This document shows, one piece after another, positions 42,951-51,710 of a stretch of DNA of 64,000 nt. The position numbers and the translations under genes were made by a program. Under the pieces are notes generated by a model that had not been told where the DNA came from, made no database searches, and saw nothing but the letters and a program-made list of their open reading frames with translations. The stretch is taken from contig CAZQTW010000019.1 in NCBI GenBank assembly GCA_964596165.1, positions 1-64,000 on the forward strand, in the 5' to 3' direction. How positions within the stretch are numbered: the first letter of the stretch is position 1; the number at the start of each line of letters is the position of its first letter. This DNA comes from CAYUQT01 sp964596165. GTDB lineage: Bacteria; Planctomycetota; Phycisphaerae; UBA1845; JAFGLZ01.

Positions 42951-44459
42951 ATGGCGGTTGACGCACTCATCAGAGAACTGAAGCACCATGAGGGCAAGGC
43001 GGTTCGCATTCGGGGGTGGTTGTACAACTCTCGCTCCAGCGGCAAAGTGGCGTTCTTGATCCTGCGCGACGGAACGGGGTTATGCCAATGTGTGCTCGAG
43101 AAGAACGACCGGACGGCCGGACTCTTCCAGGAGCTGGAGCGCCTGCCCCAGGAGTCGTCGCTGATCGTCGAGGGGACCGCGCGAGCCGAGCCCCGCTCGC
43201 CCGGCGGTTATGAACTGGCCGTTACCGCCGCCGAGGTCGTGCACAAAGCCGAGCCCTATCCGATCACACCCAAGCCGCACGGCATCGACTTTCTGATGCG
43301 CCATCGCCATCTCTGGCTGCGATCGAAACGCCAAAGTCTGATCCTGCGCATCCGGCACACGCTGATCGACGAAATCCGATCGTTCTTCAATCGCAACGGC
43401 TTCACGCTGATCGACACGCCGATCTTCGCCCCGGCCGTGGGCGAAGGTGCGAGCACCCTGTTCCAGGTGGACTACTTCGGTGAGCCGGTCTATCTGGCCC
43501 AGACCGGGCAACTCTACCTGGAAGCGGCGGCGATGGCCTTGGGCAAGGTCTACTGCTTCGGTCCGACATTTCGTGCCGAGAAGAGCAAAACGCGCCGGCA
43601 CCTCACGGAGTTTTGGATGGTCGAGCCGGAGATGGCCTGGGCTCGTCTCGACGACGTGATGGCCGTGGCGGAGGACATGGTGTGTTCACTGGTCATGCGG
43701 GTTCTGAACGACCATCGGGCGGATCTGATCGAACTGGGGCGCGATGTCGCCCCCCTCGAGCGGATCACCAAGCCCTTCGTCCGCCTGAGCTATACGCAGG
43801 CGGCGGAGGTTCTCCACAGCGACGAAACGCGACACGTGCTTCAGCTCGATCTGGAGACCAAGAAAGCCCGCGCCGAACGACTCGCCGCCGACATTGAACG
43901 GATGGAGAAAGAACGGCAGCAACCCGGCCTGAAAAAGTGGAAGGCCGATCAGTTGGTCCAGCAGATCGCCAACGCCCGTGAGGAACTGGGCGATCTGACG
44001 GAGGAGATCGGCAACATTCCTCACCATATGGAACTGGCCCGCGGCTTCGAGTGGGGCACCGACCTGGGCGGGTCGGACGAGACGATCATCAGCCGCCGCA
44101 GCGAGCGGCCGACCTTCGTGACGCACTATCCCAAACAGGCCAAGGCGTTCTATATGTATCTGAATCGGGAAGATCCCCGGGTCGTCAACAACTTCGATCT
44201 GCTCGCGCCGGAGGGCTATGGTGAGATCATCGGCGGCTCGCAGCGAGAGGACGACTATGACATGCTGCTGAAACGGATCGAGGAAGACGGCCTGCAGCGC
44301 GAGCCCTATGAATGGTATCTCGATCTGCGGCGATACGGAAGTGTGCCCCACGGGGGCTTCGGGCTCGGTGTCGAGCGGACCCTGTCATGGCTCTGCGGGC
44401 TCAAGCACGTCCGCGAGACCATTCCGTTTGCGCGCATGCTGGGTCGGGTCTATCCCTGA
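42951..44459 (+). CDS. asnS: Asparaginyl-tRNA synthetase with coiled-coil insertion
   Basis: A 502-residue class II aminoacyl-tRNA synthetase that charges tRNA-Asn. The N-terminal OB-fold anticodon domain (VRIRGWLYNSRSSGKVAFLILRDG) and the class II motifs are clear: motif 2 region FRAEKSKTRRHLTEFWMVEPE, and motif 3 GGFGLGVERTLSWL near residue 470; the AsnRS type follows from THYPKQAKAFYM and FDLLAPEGYGEIIGGSQRE. Residues about 302-354 (ETKKARAERLAADIERMEKE to GDLTEEIGN) form a charged coiled coil inserted in the catalytic domain. ATG at 42951 preferred over GTG 42945, with GAGGAAGG just upstream. Confidence 0.9.
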   Translation: MAVDALIRELKHHEGKAVRIRGWLYNSRSSGKVAFLILRDGTGLCQCVLEKNDRTAGLFQELERLPQESSLIVEGTARAEPRSPGGYELAVTAAEVVHKAEPYPITPKPHGIDFLMRHRHLWLRSKRQSLILRIRHTLIDEIRSFFNRNGFTLIDTPIFAPAVGEGASTLFQVDYFGEPVYLAQTGQLYLEAAAMALGKVYCFGPTFRAEKSKTRRHLTEFWMVEPEMAWARLDDVMAVAEDMVCSLVMRVLNDHRADLIELGRDVAPLERITKPFVRLSYTQAAEVLHSDETRHVLQLDLETKKARAERLAADIERMEKERQQPGLKKWKADQLVQQIANAREELGDLTEEIGNIPHHMELARGFEWGTDLGGSDETIISRRSERPTFVTHYPKQAKAFYMYLNREDPRVVNNFDLLAPEGYGEIIGGSQREDDYDMLLKRIEEDGLQREPYEWYLDLRRYGSVPHGGFGLGVERTLSWLCGLKHVRETIPFARMLGRVYP

Positions 44460-44496
44460 TTCCTTGAACGGTCTTGGCAAAGACAGAGGCAACGTT

Positions 44497-47286
44497 ATGC
44501 AGAATCACGCCGTGTCCGGTTATGGAGCGATCATCTTGGCGACCACGTTGAGCTGTTCCGTCTTCGCCGGTGTGATGCCCACGCGATTGAGGTGCGAATA
44601 TGCGACGAATCCGCTGGGCATCGACAATCCTCACCCTCGCCTGAGCTGGGTGCTTCAGTCACCCCAACGAGCCCAGGTTCAGACGGCCTACCAGATCCTG
44701 GTGGCCGGCACGCCGGAGAAGCTCGCGGCCGATCAGGCCGATCTGTGGGACAGCGGCAAAGTCGCCTCGAACCAGTCCGTCCACATCGTGTACGGCGGCA
44801 AGGCGCTGCCCTCGGGCACGCGGGCCTACTGGAAGGTTCGGGCGTGGGATCGCGACGGCGACGTCTCTCCCTACAGCGAAACCGCCTGGTGGGAGACGGC
44901 CTTGCTGAAACCCGAGGACTGGAAGGCGACCTGGATCGCATCGAGTGAGCCTCCGCCGGCGAGCGAAGCGGCCATGTATGCCGATCGGCCCGCGCCGCTC
45001 TTCCGCAAGGAGTTCATGGTACCCAAGGAAGTGAAACGGGCGAGGGCCTACGTGAGCGGTCTGGGTTATTACGAGTTGCATATCAACGGCGCCAAGGTCG
45101 GCGACCACGTGCTCGATCCGGGTTGGACGACGTACTCCAAACGGGTGCTCTACGCGACGCATGACGTTACGGGCATGCTGAGGCCCGGCAAGATCGCCGT
45201 CGGCATCATGCTCGGAAACGGGTGGTACGATCCGCTCCCCTTACGGATGTGGGGCCGGTTTAATCTCCGTGAAGCGCTGACGATCGGCCGCCCGCGAGCC
45301 ATCCTACAACTCAGCATCGACTACGCGGACGGCACGTCCGACACGATCGTGACGGACACGACCTGGAAGGTCGGTGACGGACCCATCGTGCGGAACAGCG
45401 TCTATCTCGGCGAGGTCTACGATGCCCGCCGCGAACAACCCGGCTGGGACAAGCCGGGCTTCGACGACAGCGGATGGCGGTCCGTCGTCGCGTCGACCGA
45501 GTCGATCGGTCCGCTGCGGGCGCAGATGCAGCCGCCGATCCGATGCACGCGTACCCTGAAACCCGTGAAGATCACCGAACCGAAGCCCGGTACATACATC
45601 TTCGACATGGGGCAAAACTTCGCAGGTTGGGTTTCGCTTCGCGTGAAAGGTCCGGCCGGAACCCGAGTTCAACTCCGTTTCGGCGAGCTGCTGTACCCGG
45701 ACGGCACGCTGAATCCGATGACGTCCGTCGCGGGGCAGGTCAAGCGAGCCGGCCTCGGCGGACCGGGCGCCCCACCCATCGCCTGGCAGAGCGACACCTA
45801 CATCCTCAAGGGGGAAGGAACGGAAACCTACACGCCGCGATTCACGTTCCACGGATTCCGTTACGTCGAGGTGACAGGGCTACCCGAGAAACCGGTACCG
45901 GACATGATTGAGGGTCATCGGCTCAACTCGGCGGTTGAAGAGGTCGGGGCGTTCTCCTGCTCCAACGAGATGTTCAACCGCATCCAAAAGATGATTCAAT
46001 GGACCCTGCTGAGCAATATGTTCAGCGTTCAGTCGGACTGTCCGCACCGCGAGAAATTCGGCTACGGCGGCGACATCCTCGCCTCCAGCGAGATGGCCAT
46101 CTTCAACTTTGATATGGCGCAGTTCTATGCCAAGGTGGTGCGGGACCATGCCGACGCCGTTCGATCGGACGGCGGGATGACGGAAACCGCGCCCTTCGTG
46201 GGCATAGCCGACGGCGGACTCAGCCCTCAATCCGGGCCGATCGGTTGGGGGACCGCCCATCCGCTCCTTCAACGTCAACTCTATCAGTACTACGGCGACA
46301 AGGCGCTACTCGACGAGCAATACGAGCACACCAAGCGATGGGTCGAATTCATCCGAGCCAGGGCCGTCGATCTCATCGTGGACAAGGGCATCAGCGATCA
46401 TGAGAGCCTCGTGCCCAAACCCGTCGCGCTGACGGGCACGGCGTTCTACCACTACAACGCACTCCTGCTCTCACGAATCGCGGCGATTACCGGCCGGACG
46501 GCCGAGGCTGAGCGGTACGCTACCCTGGCACGAGACATCAAAGAGGTCTTCAACCGCACGTTCCTCAAGCCCGGGACGGGGCAATACGATACCGGCACCC
46601 AGGCGTGCCAGGCCTTTGCCCTCTACTTCGACCTCGTCCCACCGGGCGAGCGGCAAGCGGCGATCGACGTGCTGGTCAAGGACATCACCACGACCCACAA
46701 GGGCCATCTCAGCACGGGGATCTTTGGGACAAAATACATGCTGCACGCCCTTACCGACGCCGGCCGGGCCGAGGTGGCCTACACGATCGTGAACCGGAAA
46801 ACCTTTCCCGGTTGGGGGCACATGCTTGAAAGGGACGCGACAACCCTGTGGGAGCACTGGGAGTTCAGCGACAACACGTTCTCACACAACCACCCGATGT
46901 TCGGCTCGGTCGGCGAATGGTTCTTCAAGGCGCTCGGCGGCATCAGCCCACATGCGACCGCCGTGGGTTTCGACACGTTCGACATCCGACCCTGCTTGGT
47001 GGGTGACCTGAAATGGGCCAAGGCAAGCTACGATTCGATTCGCGGTCGAATCGTCAGCGATTGGAGGGTCGAAGGCAACACCTTGACCTTGACGATCCGC
47101 GTGCCGGTCAACACGACGGCCACGGTTCACGTGCCGGCCAAGGACGCCTCCGGTGTGACCGAGGGCGACCAACCGGCGGGCCAGGCGACGGGCGTCAAGT
47201 TCCTTCGCGCGGAAGGGGGGACGGCCGTTTACGAAGTCGGATCGGGCGAGTACCGTTTTACGTCGAAGGGGCTTGCCGCAAGGTGA
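44497..47286 (+). CDS. GH78 alpha-L-rhamnosidase
   Basis: A 929-residue secreted enzyme removing terminal alpha-L-rhamnose. The N-terminus is a signal peptide (IILATTLSCSVFAG, about 12-27). Domains read in order: an FnIII-like segment (PRLSWVLQSPQRAQVQTAYQ), a beta domain with carbohydrate-binding features (RARAYVSGLGYYELHINGAKVG), the (alpha/alpha)6 catalytic barrel with the signature QSDCPHREKFGYGGD (Asp514, Glu519 and so on), and a C-terminal beta sandwich. It is the classic four-domain GH78 layout at normal length. ATG at 44497; AGAGG is just upstream. It follows asnS by 37 bp, probably by chance. Confidence 0.92.
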   Translation: MQNHAVSGYGAIILATTLSCSVFAGVMPTRLRCEYATNPLGIDNPHPRLSWVLQSPQRAQVQTAYQILVAGTPEKLAADQADLWDSGKVASNQSVHIVYGGKALPSGTRAYWKVRAWDRDGDVSPYSETAWWETALLKPEDWKATWIASSEPPPASEAAMYADRPAPLFRKEFMVPKEVKRARAYVSGLGYYELHINGAKVGDHVLDPGWTTYSKRVLYATHDVTGMLRPGKIAVGIMLGNGWYDPLPLRMWGRFNLREALTIGRPRAILQLSIDYADGTSDTIVTDTTWKVGDGPIVRNSVYLGEVYDARREQPGWDKPGFDDSGWRSVVASTESIGPLRAQMQPPIRCTRTLKPVKITEPKPGTYIFDMGQNFAGWVSLRVKGPAGTRVQLRFGELLYPDGTLNPMTSVAGQVKRAGLGGPGAPPIAWQSDTYILKGEGTETYTPRFTFHGFRYVEVTGLPEKPVPDMIEGHRLNSAVEEVGAFSCSNEMFNRIQKMIQWTLLSNMFSVQSDCPHREKFGYGGDILASSEMAIFNFDMAQFYAKVVRDHADAVRSDGGMTETAPFVGIADGGLSPQSGPIGWGTAHPLLQRQLYQYYGDKALLDEQYEHTKRWVEFIRARAVDLIVDKGISDHESLVPKPVALTGTAFYHYNALLLSRIAAITGRTAEAERYATLARDIKEVFNRTFLKPGTGQYDTGTQACQAFALYFDLVPPGERQAAIDVLVKDITTTHKGHLSTGIFGTKYMLHALTDAGRAEVAYTIVNRKTFPGWGHMLERDATTLWEHWEFSDNTFSHNHPMFGSVGEWFFKALGGISPHATAVGFDTFDIRPCLVGDLKWAKASYDSIRGRIVSDWRVEGNTLTLTIRVPVNTTATVHVPAKDASGVTEGDQPAGQATGVKFLRAEGGTAVYEVGSGEYRFTSKGLAAR

Positions 47287-47329
47287 GGCGTCCTTTTCTC
47301 GGGACAGACATCCGTTGGAGCGCAGAGAG

Positions 47330-47680
47330 ATGAGCGAAACACCGGCAGTCGTTGAATTCACGGACTTCGTCAAGCTGGATATGCGGACCGCCAAGGTCCT
47401 CGAGGTTCGCAATCATCCCAATGCCGACAAGCTGATCTGCCTGAAGATCGACGTCGGTGCGTTGGGCGAGCGGCAGATTGTCGCGGGGCTGAAGCCCTAC
47501 TTGGTCGATCCCCAGTCGCTCGTCGGCAAGACGATCATCATCGTTGCCAACCTGGCGCCGCGGGCCATGCGGGGCGAGACAAGTCAAGGCATGTTGCTTG
47601 CCGCCAGTAGTGACGACCGGAGCCGCGTGATCGTTCTGACGACGGACGAGCCGATGCCGCCCGGGTGCAAGATTTCGTGA
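47330..47680 (+). CDS. Stand-alone tRNA-binding (EMAP/MetRS-C/CsaA-like) domain
   Basis: A 116-residue OB-fold protein. FTDFVKLDMRTAKVLEVRNHPNADKLICLKIDVG, then QIVAGLKPYL, and the end PRAMRGETSQGMLLAAS are the pattern of the C-terminal domain of methionyl-tRNA synthetase and of the chaperone-like CsaA. In some bacteria this domain is a separate protein and binds tRNA in trans. Whether the local MetRS lacks it cannot be judged, since no metG is in the window. ATG at 47330 preferred, with GAG-rich bases upstream; the extra 19 upstream residues lack family character. Confidence 0.8.
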   Translation: MSETPAVVEFTDFVKLDMRTAKVLEVRNHPNADKLICLKIDVGALGERQIVAGLKPYLVDPQSLVGKTIIIVANLAPRAMRGETSQGMLLAASSDDRSRVIVLTTDEPMPPGCKIS

Positions 47681-47784
47681 GCCCTCACGAAGGGGGCAAC
47701 CGGCCCGCGAGGAGACTGCTCAAAGGGGTGGGTTCGAGAGCGGGCAATTGCTTTCGTGGGCGCCAAGCCCATGCTCCATGACCT

Positions 47785-49446
47785 ATGCTGCGCGAACTGC
47801 ATATCTCGAACTTGGCAATCATCGAGGACGTGCACGTCGAATTGGATGAGGCGCTGACCGTCTTCACCGGGGCGACGGGGGCGGGCAAAAGCCTCGTCAT
47901 CGGCGCACTGCAGTTCCTCCTGGGCATGCGGACCTCGGCCACCACGCTCCGGCCGGGAGCGAGCGAAGGTCGCGTCTCCGGCATCTTCGTCGTCGACAGC
48001 CCCAAGGTGAGGTCCGAGCTGAGCCAATTGGCCGACGTCGCCATCGAGGAACCGGAGATCCTTATAACGCGGCGATTGCTGGCGAACGGGCGCGGCTCGT
48101 GCTCGATCAACGGTCAGCCCATTACGGTTTCCATGCTTCAGCAGGTCGGCGAGCGGTTGGTGGATATCCATGGCCAGTACGACCACCAGTTCCTGCTGAG
48201 CCCGGCCAACCAACTGCGCGTGCTCGACACATTCGCCGGGTGCGATGAGTTGCGATCCGAGGTGGGCGCGGCCTATCAGGCATGGCGGGAGTGCATCGAA
48301 CAGCGAGAGAGACTGGCGGAAGGGGTTGACCTGCGGAGGCAGCAGCTCGAGCTGTACGAATTCCAGGCGGCCGAAATCGATCAGGCTGCCGTTCAGCCGG
48401 GTGAATTGGAGGCCGTCGAATCGCGGCATCGCCGGCTGGCCAACATCGACAAGATCCGGCAGACCACGACCATCGCCATAACGAATCTGGATGAGGATGA
48501 GGGATTGCTCGACAAGCTGCGATCCGTCGCACGCGATCTGGAGGAGCTGGCCAAGCTGGACGACAAGCTTCGCCCGATCGCCGAGCCCTGCAACTCGGCG
48601 ATGCTGGCGCTGGGTGAAGTCGCGGGCGATCTGCACCGCTACGTGGACGCGCTCGACTTCGACGAGGCCGAACTGGCCGAAGTCGAGGCCCGTCTGAGCG
48701 TGTTGCGTCGGCTATGTGACAAATACGGCGGCGGGCTCGACGAGGTCGTCGCCTATCGAGCCAGGATCGAAGCCGAAATGGCGGATCTTCGCCGGAAACA
48801 GGAGGATTTCACGCAAATCGACGCACGCATCGCCCACGCACGGGCGCAGTTCGATGCGCTGGCGAAAAAGGCCTCCGCCAAACGCCGGTCGGCCGCCCGA
48901 AAGCTCACGGCGGCGGTGAATCCTCAAATGGCCGAATTGGGGATGGACAAGGCCGTTTTTGAATTGCAGCTCGCCGAGTGCGAGCCGGGGCCGACCGGCT
49001 GCGATGCGGCGGAAATGCTGGTCCGGACCAACCCCGGCCAGGCGATTCAACCGCTCCGGAAGATCGCATCGGGCGGCGAACTGAGCCGTGTGATGCTGGC
49101 GATCAAGTCGGCGCTATCGGGAAGCGATCGCTCGAGCGTGATGGTCTTTGACGAAGTTGACGCCCACGTGGGCGGTCGGCTGGGCTCGGTCATCGGCGAG
49201 AAGCTCCGCCGGCTCGCCCGCCGGCATCAGGTGATCTGCATCACGCATCTCCCTCAGATTGCCGCCTACGCGACACGGCACCTGAGCGTGCAGAAGATCA
49301 GTCGCGGCGGCCAAACCCGAACCGTCGTCCGTGTCATAGAGGGGCAAGATCGCGTCGAAGAACTGGCTGAGATGATCGCCGGGCCCAACAAAACTTCCGT
49401 CAGTGTGCGGCAAGCGAAAGAACTCCTGGATCTTGCGGAAACGTGA
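47785..49446 (+). CDS. recN: DNA repair protein RecN
   Basis: A 553-residue SMC-like ATPase for double-strand break repair. Walker A is GATGAGKSL (about residues 30-38), followed by long helical coiled-coil arms (about 150-345), and the C-terminal half has the ABC signature IASGGELSRVMLAIKSAL and Walker B VMVFDEVDAHVGGRLG, then the D-loop and CITHLPQIAAYA. Length and order are normal for RecN. ATG at 47785 starts the first strand (MLRELHISNLAIIEDV), although no strong ribosome site precedes it. Confidence 0.93.
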   Translation: MLRELHISNLAIIEDVHVELDEALTVFTGATGAGKSLVIGALQFLLGMRTSATTLRPGASEGRVSGIFVVDSPKVRSELSQLADVAIEEPEILITRRLLANGRGSCSINGQPITVSMLQQVGERLVDIHGQYDHQFLLSPANQLRVLDTFAGCDELRSEVGAAYQAWRECIEQRERLAEGVDLRRQQLELYEFQAAEIDQAAVQPGELEAVESRHRRLANIDKIRQTTTIAITNLDEDEGLLDKLRSVARDLEELAKLDDKLRPIAEPCNSAMLALGEVAGDLHRYVDALDFDEAELAEVEARLSVLRRLCDKYGGGLDEVVAYRARIEAEMADLRRKQEDFTQIDARIAHARAQFDALAKKASAKRRSAARKLTAAVNPQMAELGMDKAVFELQLAECEPGPTGCDAAEMLVRTNPGQAIQPLRKIASGGELSRVMLAIKSALSGSDRSSVMVFDEVDAHVGGRLGSVIGEKLRRLARRHQVICITHLPQIAAYATRHLSVQKISRGGQTRTVVRVIEGQDRVEELAEMIAGPNKTSVSVRQAKELLDLAET

Positions 49447-49621
49447 GACCGACCGTTCAGGAGGGGCTTCATCCGGTGGCAACACCATGACTCCGTTCAC
49501 CTCTTCCGCCTCGCATTATGGGACGTTGCCCCAGCGATTTGTCCTTTCGCCGAACGGGCGCTACGATTCAAATAGGTCGATATCCTCTATGAGCCGGCGA
49601 GGCGTCTTTCGGGGATCGGTC

Positions 49622-50110
49622 ATGTTGCCGAATCATCTCGGTAAGGCATCGGCGATTCTGCTGGGACTGATCTGCACCCTGGCATGGGGTCAGACGTTTC
49701 AAGGCGACCCGCGCCCACGAGGGGGCTACACCTACTACGACCGCTCCGGTCGCCCCGCGGGATACAGCACGCCGAGGGCCCTCGGCGGCTACACCTACTA
49801 CGATGCCTCCGGTCGCCCTGCGGGATACAGCACGCCGAGAGCCCTCGGCGGCTATAACTACTACGATGCGACCGGACGATCCACGGGATACAGTTCCCGA
49901 CGTCCCTTTGGCGGCCACGCGTTCTACGACGGATACGGCAACTACCTGGGCTACAGCAGCGGTCGTCCCTTCGGAGGATACGGCTATTGGGACAGCGCGG
50001 GGCGTTTCGCGGGCCATGTCTCGTCCTATCCTCGACTGACCTACCGCTACAGCGACGCCCGCTCTCTCTCGTGGGCCAATCCTGACGGCAACGGTCGAGG
50101 TCAACCGTAG
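49622..50110 (+). CDS. Secreted protein of 21-residue tandem repeats
   Basis: A 162-residue protein: signal peptide MLPNHLGKASAILLGLICTL (cleavage near AWG-Q), a short linker, and five tandem units of exactly 21 residues with the pattern GGYxYYDxxGRPxGYSxxRxL, then a degenerate sixth (LTYRYSDARS). Units 1 and 2 differ at only 6 of 63 bases. The pattern is rich in Gly, Tyr, Ser and Arg, somewhat like YD/RHS repeats and like adhesive or wall-binding proteins. ATG at 49622 is chosen because the upstream ATG 49589 has no ribosome site, while CGGGGA lies before 49622. It is the first gene after recN, with no sign of operon. Confidence 0.7.
   Translation: MLPNHLGKASAILLGLICTLAWGQTFQGDPRPRGGYTYYDRSGRPAGYSTPRALGGYTYYDASGRPAGYSTPRALGGYNYYDATGRSTGYSSRRPFGGHAFYDGYGNYLGYSSGRPFGGYGYWDSAGRFAGHVSSYPRLTYRYSDARSLSWANPDGNGRGQP
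49721..50035 (+). repeat. Five 63-bp tandem repeats within the coding region
   Basis: Units start at 49721, 49784, 49847, 49910 and 49973, all 63 bp, so the reading frame is always kept. Units 1 and 2 agree at 57 of 63 bases. Later units are more diverged. Confidence 0.9.
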
Positions 50111-50138
50111 CTCGTCCTTGCCGGTACGTCGGCTCTTG

Positions 50139-51707
50139 TTACGGTATCGGTCGAGATGTCGGTGACGACCGCGACGTCGTGCCCGTGGCGGCAAGCTGCG
50201 GCTGGTAGATCTCCATGAGTTCCTTGATCTTCTTCTCGCCTGTTTGGCGGAGCCCCCGAATCAACGGGGCCAACTCCATGGGTTGTTCCGGTTGGCTGAT
50301 GGCGGCCAAGTCCGTGCCGAACAGCCGGACGGTCAGAATCGCCTTGCCGCCCGAACCGTGGGTGCCCAAGATGCGGAGTTGATCGTGATCGGCCAGCAGT
50401 TTGAAGGCCAGCCGGGAATAGGTCACTGTCTTGAGCCGCTGGAGCGGCACGGCAATCAGGGGTTGCAGTTCGGTGCCAAGCAGGGTCCGGGCGGCGCCGA
50501 TGATCAATTCCGTGTCGAGCTCGGCCGGACCGTCCTTGGGGGGGACTACCTCAACGTCGATGTCGGCCGAGGCGACTCGTTCGTCCACGAGTTCGAGCAT
50601 GTTCACGGAGACTCGCAGCGTCCCCGCAATTCGTCCCGGACCGAGCAGGGCCACTATGGGATCCAGGGTGCTCGCCAACGCCTTGCCTCGGATGACGGCC
50701 TTGACCAGCTTGTTATCGGTGAATTCCGCGCCGACCAATTCAAGATCCACGGTTCCCTCGACCGGCGTGATACGGGCGAGTCTTGTCAGCTCGGCCAATT
50801 GCAGCCCCCCGGCCCGGCCGCGAAACCGGGCGGACAGCACCTTCTGTTCGAGTACTTCGGCCTTCTCGATCGTCAGATCGATGAGCCCGTGGAGGGGTCC
50901 ACCCTGTATTCGGTTGGTCCAGTCGGAAAGCTCGATACCTTGGGCTCGACCTTCGAGGGTGATCAGAGGACGGCGATCCTGCTCGCGGTATTGAAGGATG
51001 CCCTCAAAACGCCCGTGGGCCTCTTGCACGCCGAGTACCGACTCTAGTCCGAGGGCTCGCACGGGCAACGACGGCACGCGGAGTGTCAACTCGTGGATCA
51101 CCAGGTCTCTCGACGGGCGAAAACGCGCGAGGACGTGAATCGGTCCCTCGGTGGCCGTGTCGTTCAGGGCGTGGCTGACCACGCTGATGCGGCCCTCGTC
51201 GGGACGGTCGAACTGGATGCGCCCCGTGGTCCCGCGAACACTGAGCGCCATGCCGTTCTCGCGCCAGGCCAGGTCCACATTCTGAAGATCCACGCGCTTG
51301 AGACGGATCGCGCTGAAGTCGTGGGCCAATCCTGACTTCAACACGAGGTTGTAGTCCCCTTGGCGCCATTGGGAACTATCGACCAGGAGTCGACCATCCC
51401 TGATGACCAGGGCGAAGCCGTTGTCCTTGTCGGTCAGTTCGTGCCATTCGGCCAGGCGACAGTTGAAGACCTGTGCCCGTCGTTCAGGCAGCCACACGCG
51501 GATGTCCATGAAGTCAACACGGTGATAGGTTTGGGGCTTGGCCCGACCGATCGAGACCGGCAACTCCAGGAAGTTGCGGAGATGACGCTCGTGCTTCTTG
51601 CGATAGATGCTGCTGTGAAGGTACGCGGCATATCCGAGCACCGCGTAGAACGGTACCCCGGCCATGCAAATAACCAGCGCCAGCAGGATCTTTCGGCGAC
51701 GTAACAA
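50139..51707 (-). CDS. AsmA-like periplasmic protein coupled to purC
   Basis: A 522-residue protein: N-terminal anchor (residues 7-27, ILLALVICMAGVPFYAVLGYA), then beta-strand pairs of the kind found in AsmA-type bridge proteins (VRDGRLLVDSSQWRQGD, RVDLQNVDLAWREN, GTVDLELVGAEFTDNKLVKA), and a helical end (IRGLRQTGEKKIKELMEIYQ). It is likely in envelope lipid handling. The start is TTG at 51707: GAGGG at 51715-51719 lies seven bases upstream, and purC's stop is three bases before. The ATG at 51714 is in another frame. The start is therefore translationally coupled to purC. Confidence 0.65.
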   Translation of the reverse strand: MLRRRKILLALVICMAGVPFYAVLGYAAYLHSSIYRKKHERHLRNFLELPVSIGRAKPQTYHRVDFMDIRVWLPERRAQVFNCRLAEWHELTDKDNGFALVIRDGRLLVDSSQWRQGDYNLVLKSGLAHDFSAIRLKRVDLQNVDLAWRENGMALSVRGTTGRIQFDRPDEGRISVVSHALNDTATEGPIHVLARFRPSRDLVIHELTLRVPSLPVRALGLESVLGVQEAHGRFEGILQYREQDRRPLITLEGRAQGIELSDWTNRIQGGPLHGLIDLTIEKAEVLEQKVLSARFRGRAGGLQLAELTRLARITPVEGTVDLELVGAEFTDNKLVKAVIRGKALASTLDPIVALLGPGRIAGTLRVSVNMLELVDERVASADIDVEVVPPKDGPAELDTELIIGAARTLLGTELQPLIAVPLQRLKTVTYSRLAFKLLADHDQLRILGTHGSGGKAILTVRLFGTDLAAISQPEQPMELAPLIRGLRQTGEKKIKELMEIYQPQLAATGTTSRSSPTSRPIP

Positions 51708-51710
51708 CCG

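Noticed and set aside
50244..51047. 267-codon plus-strand frame over the AsmA-like gene after purC
   Set aside because: Low complexity shadow; the minus-strand frame has an anchor helix, a ribosome site and a coupled start.
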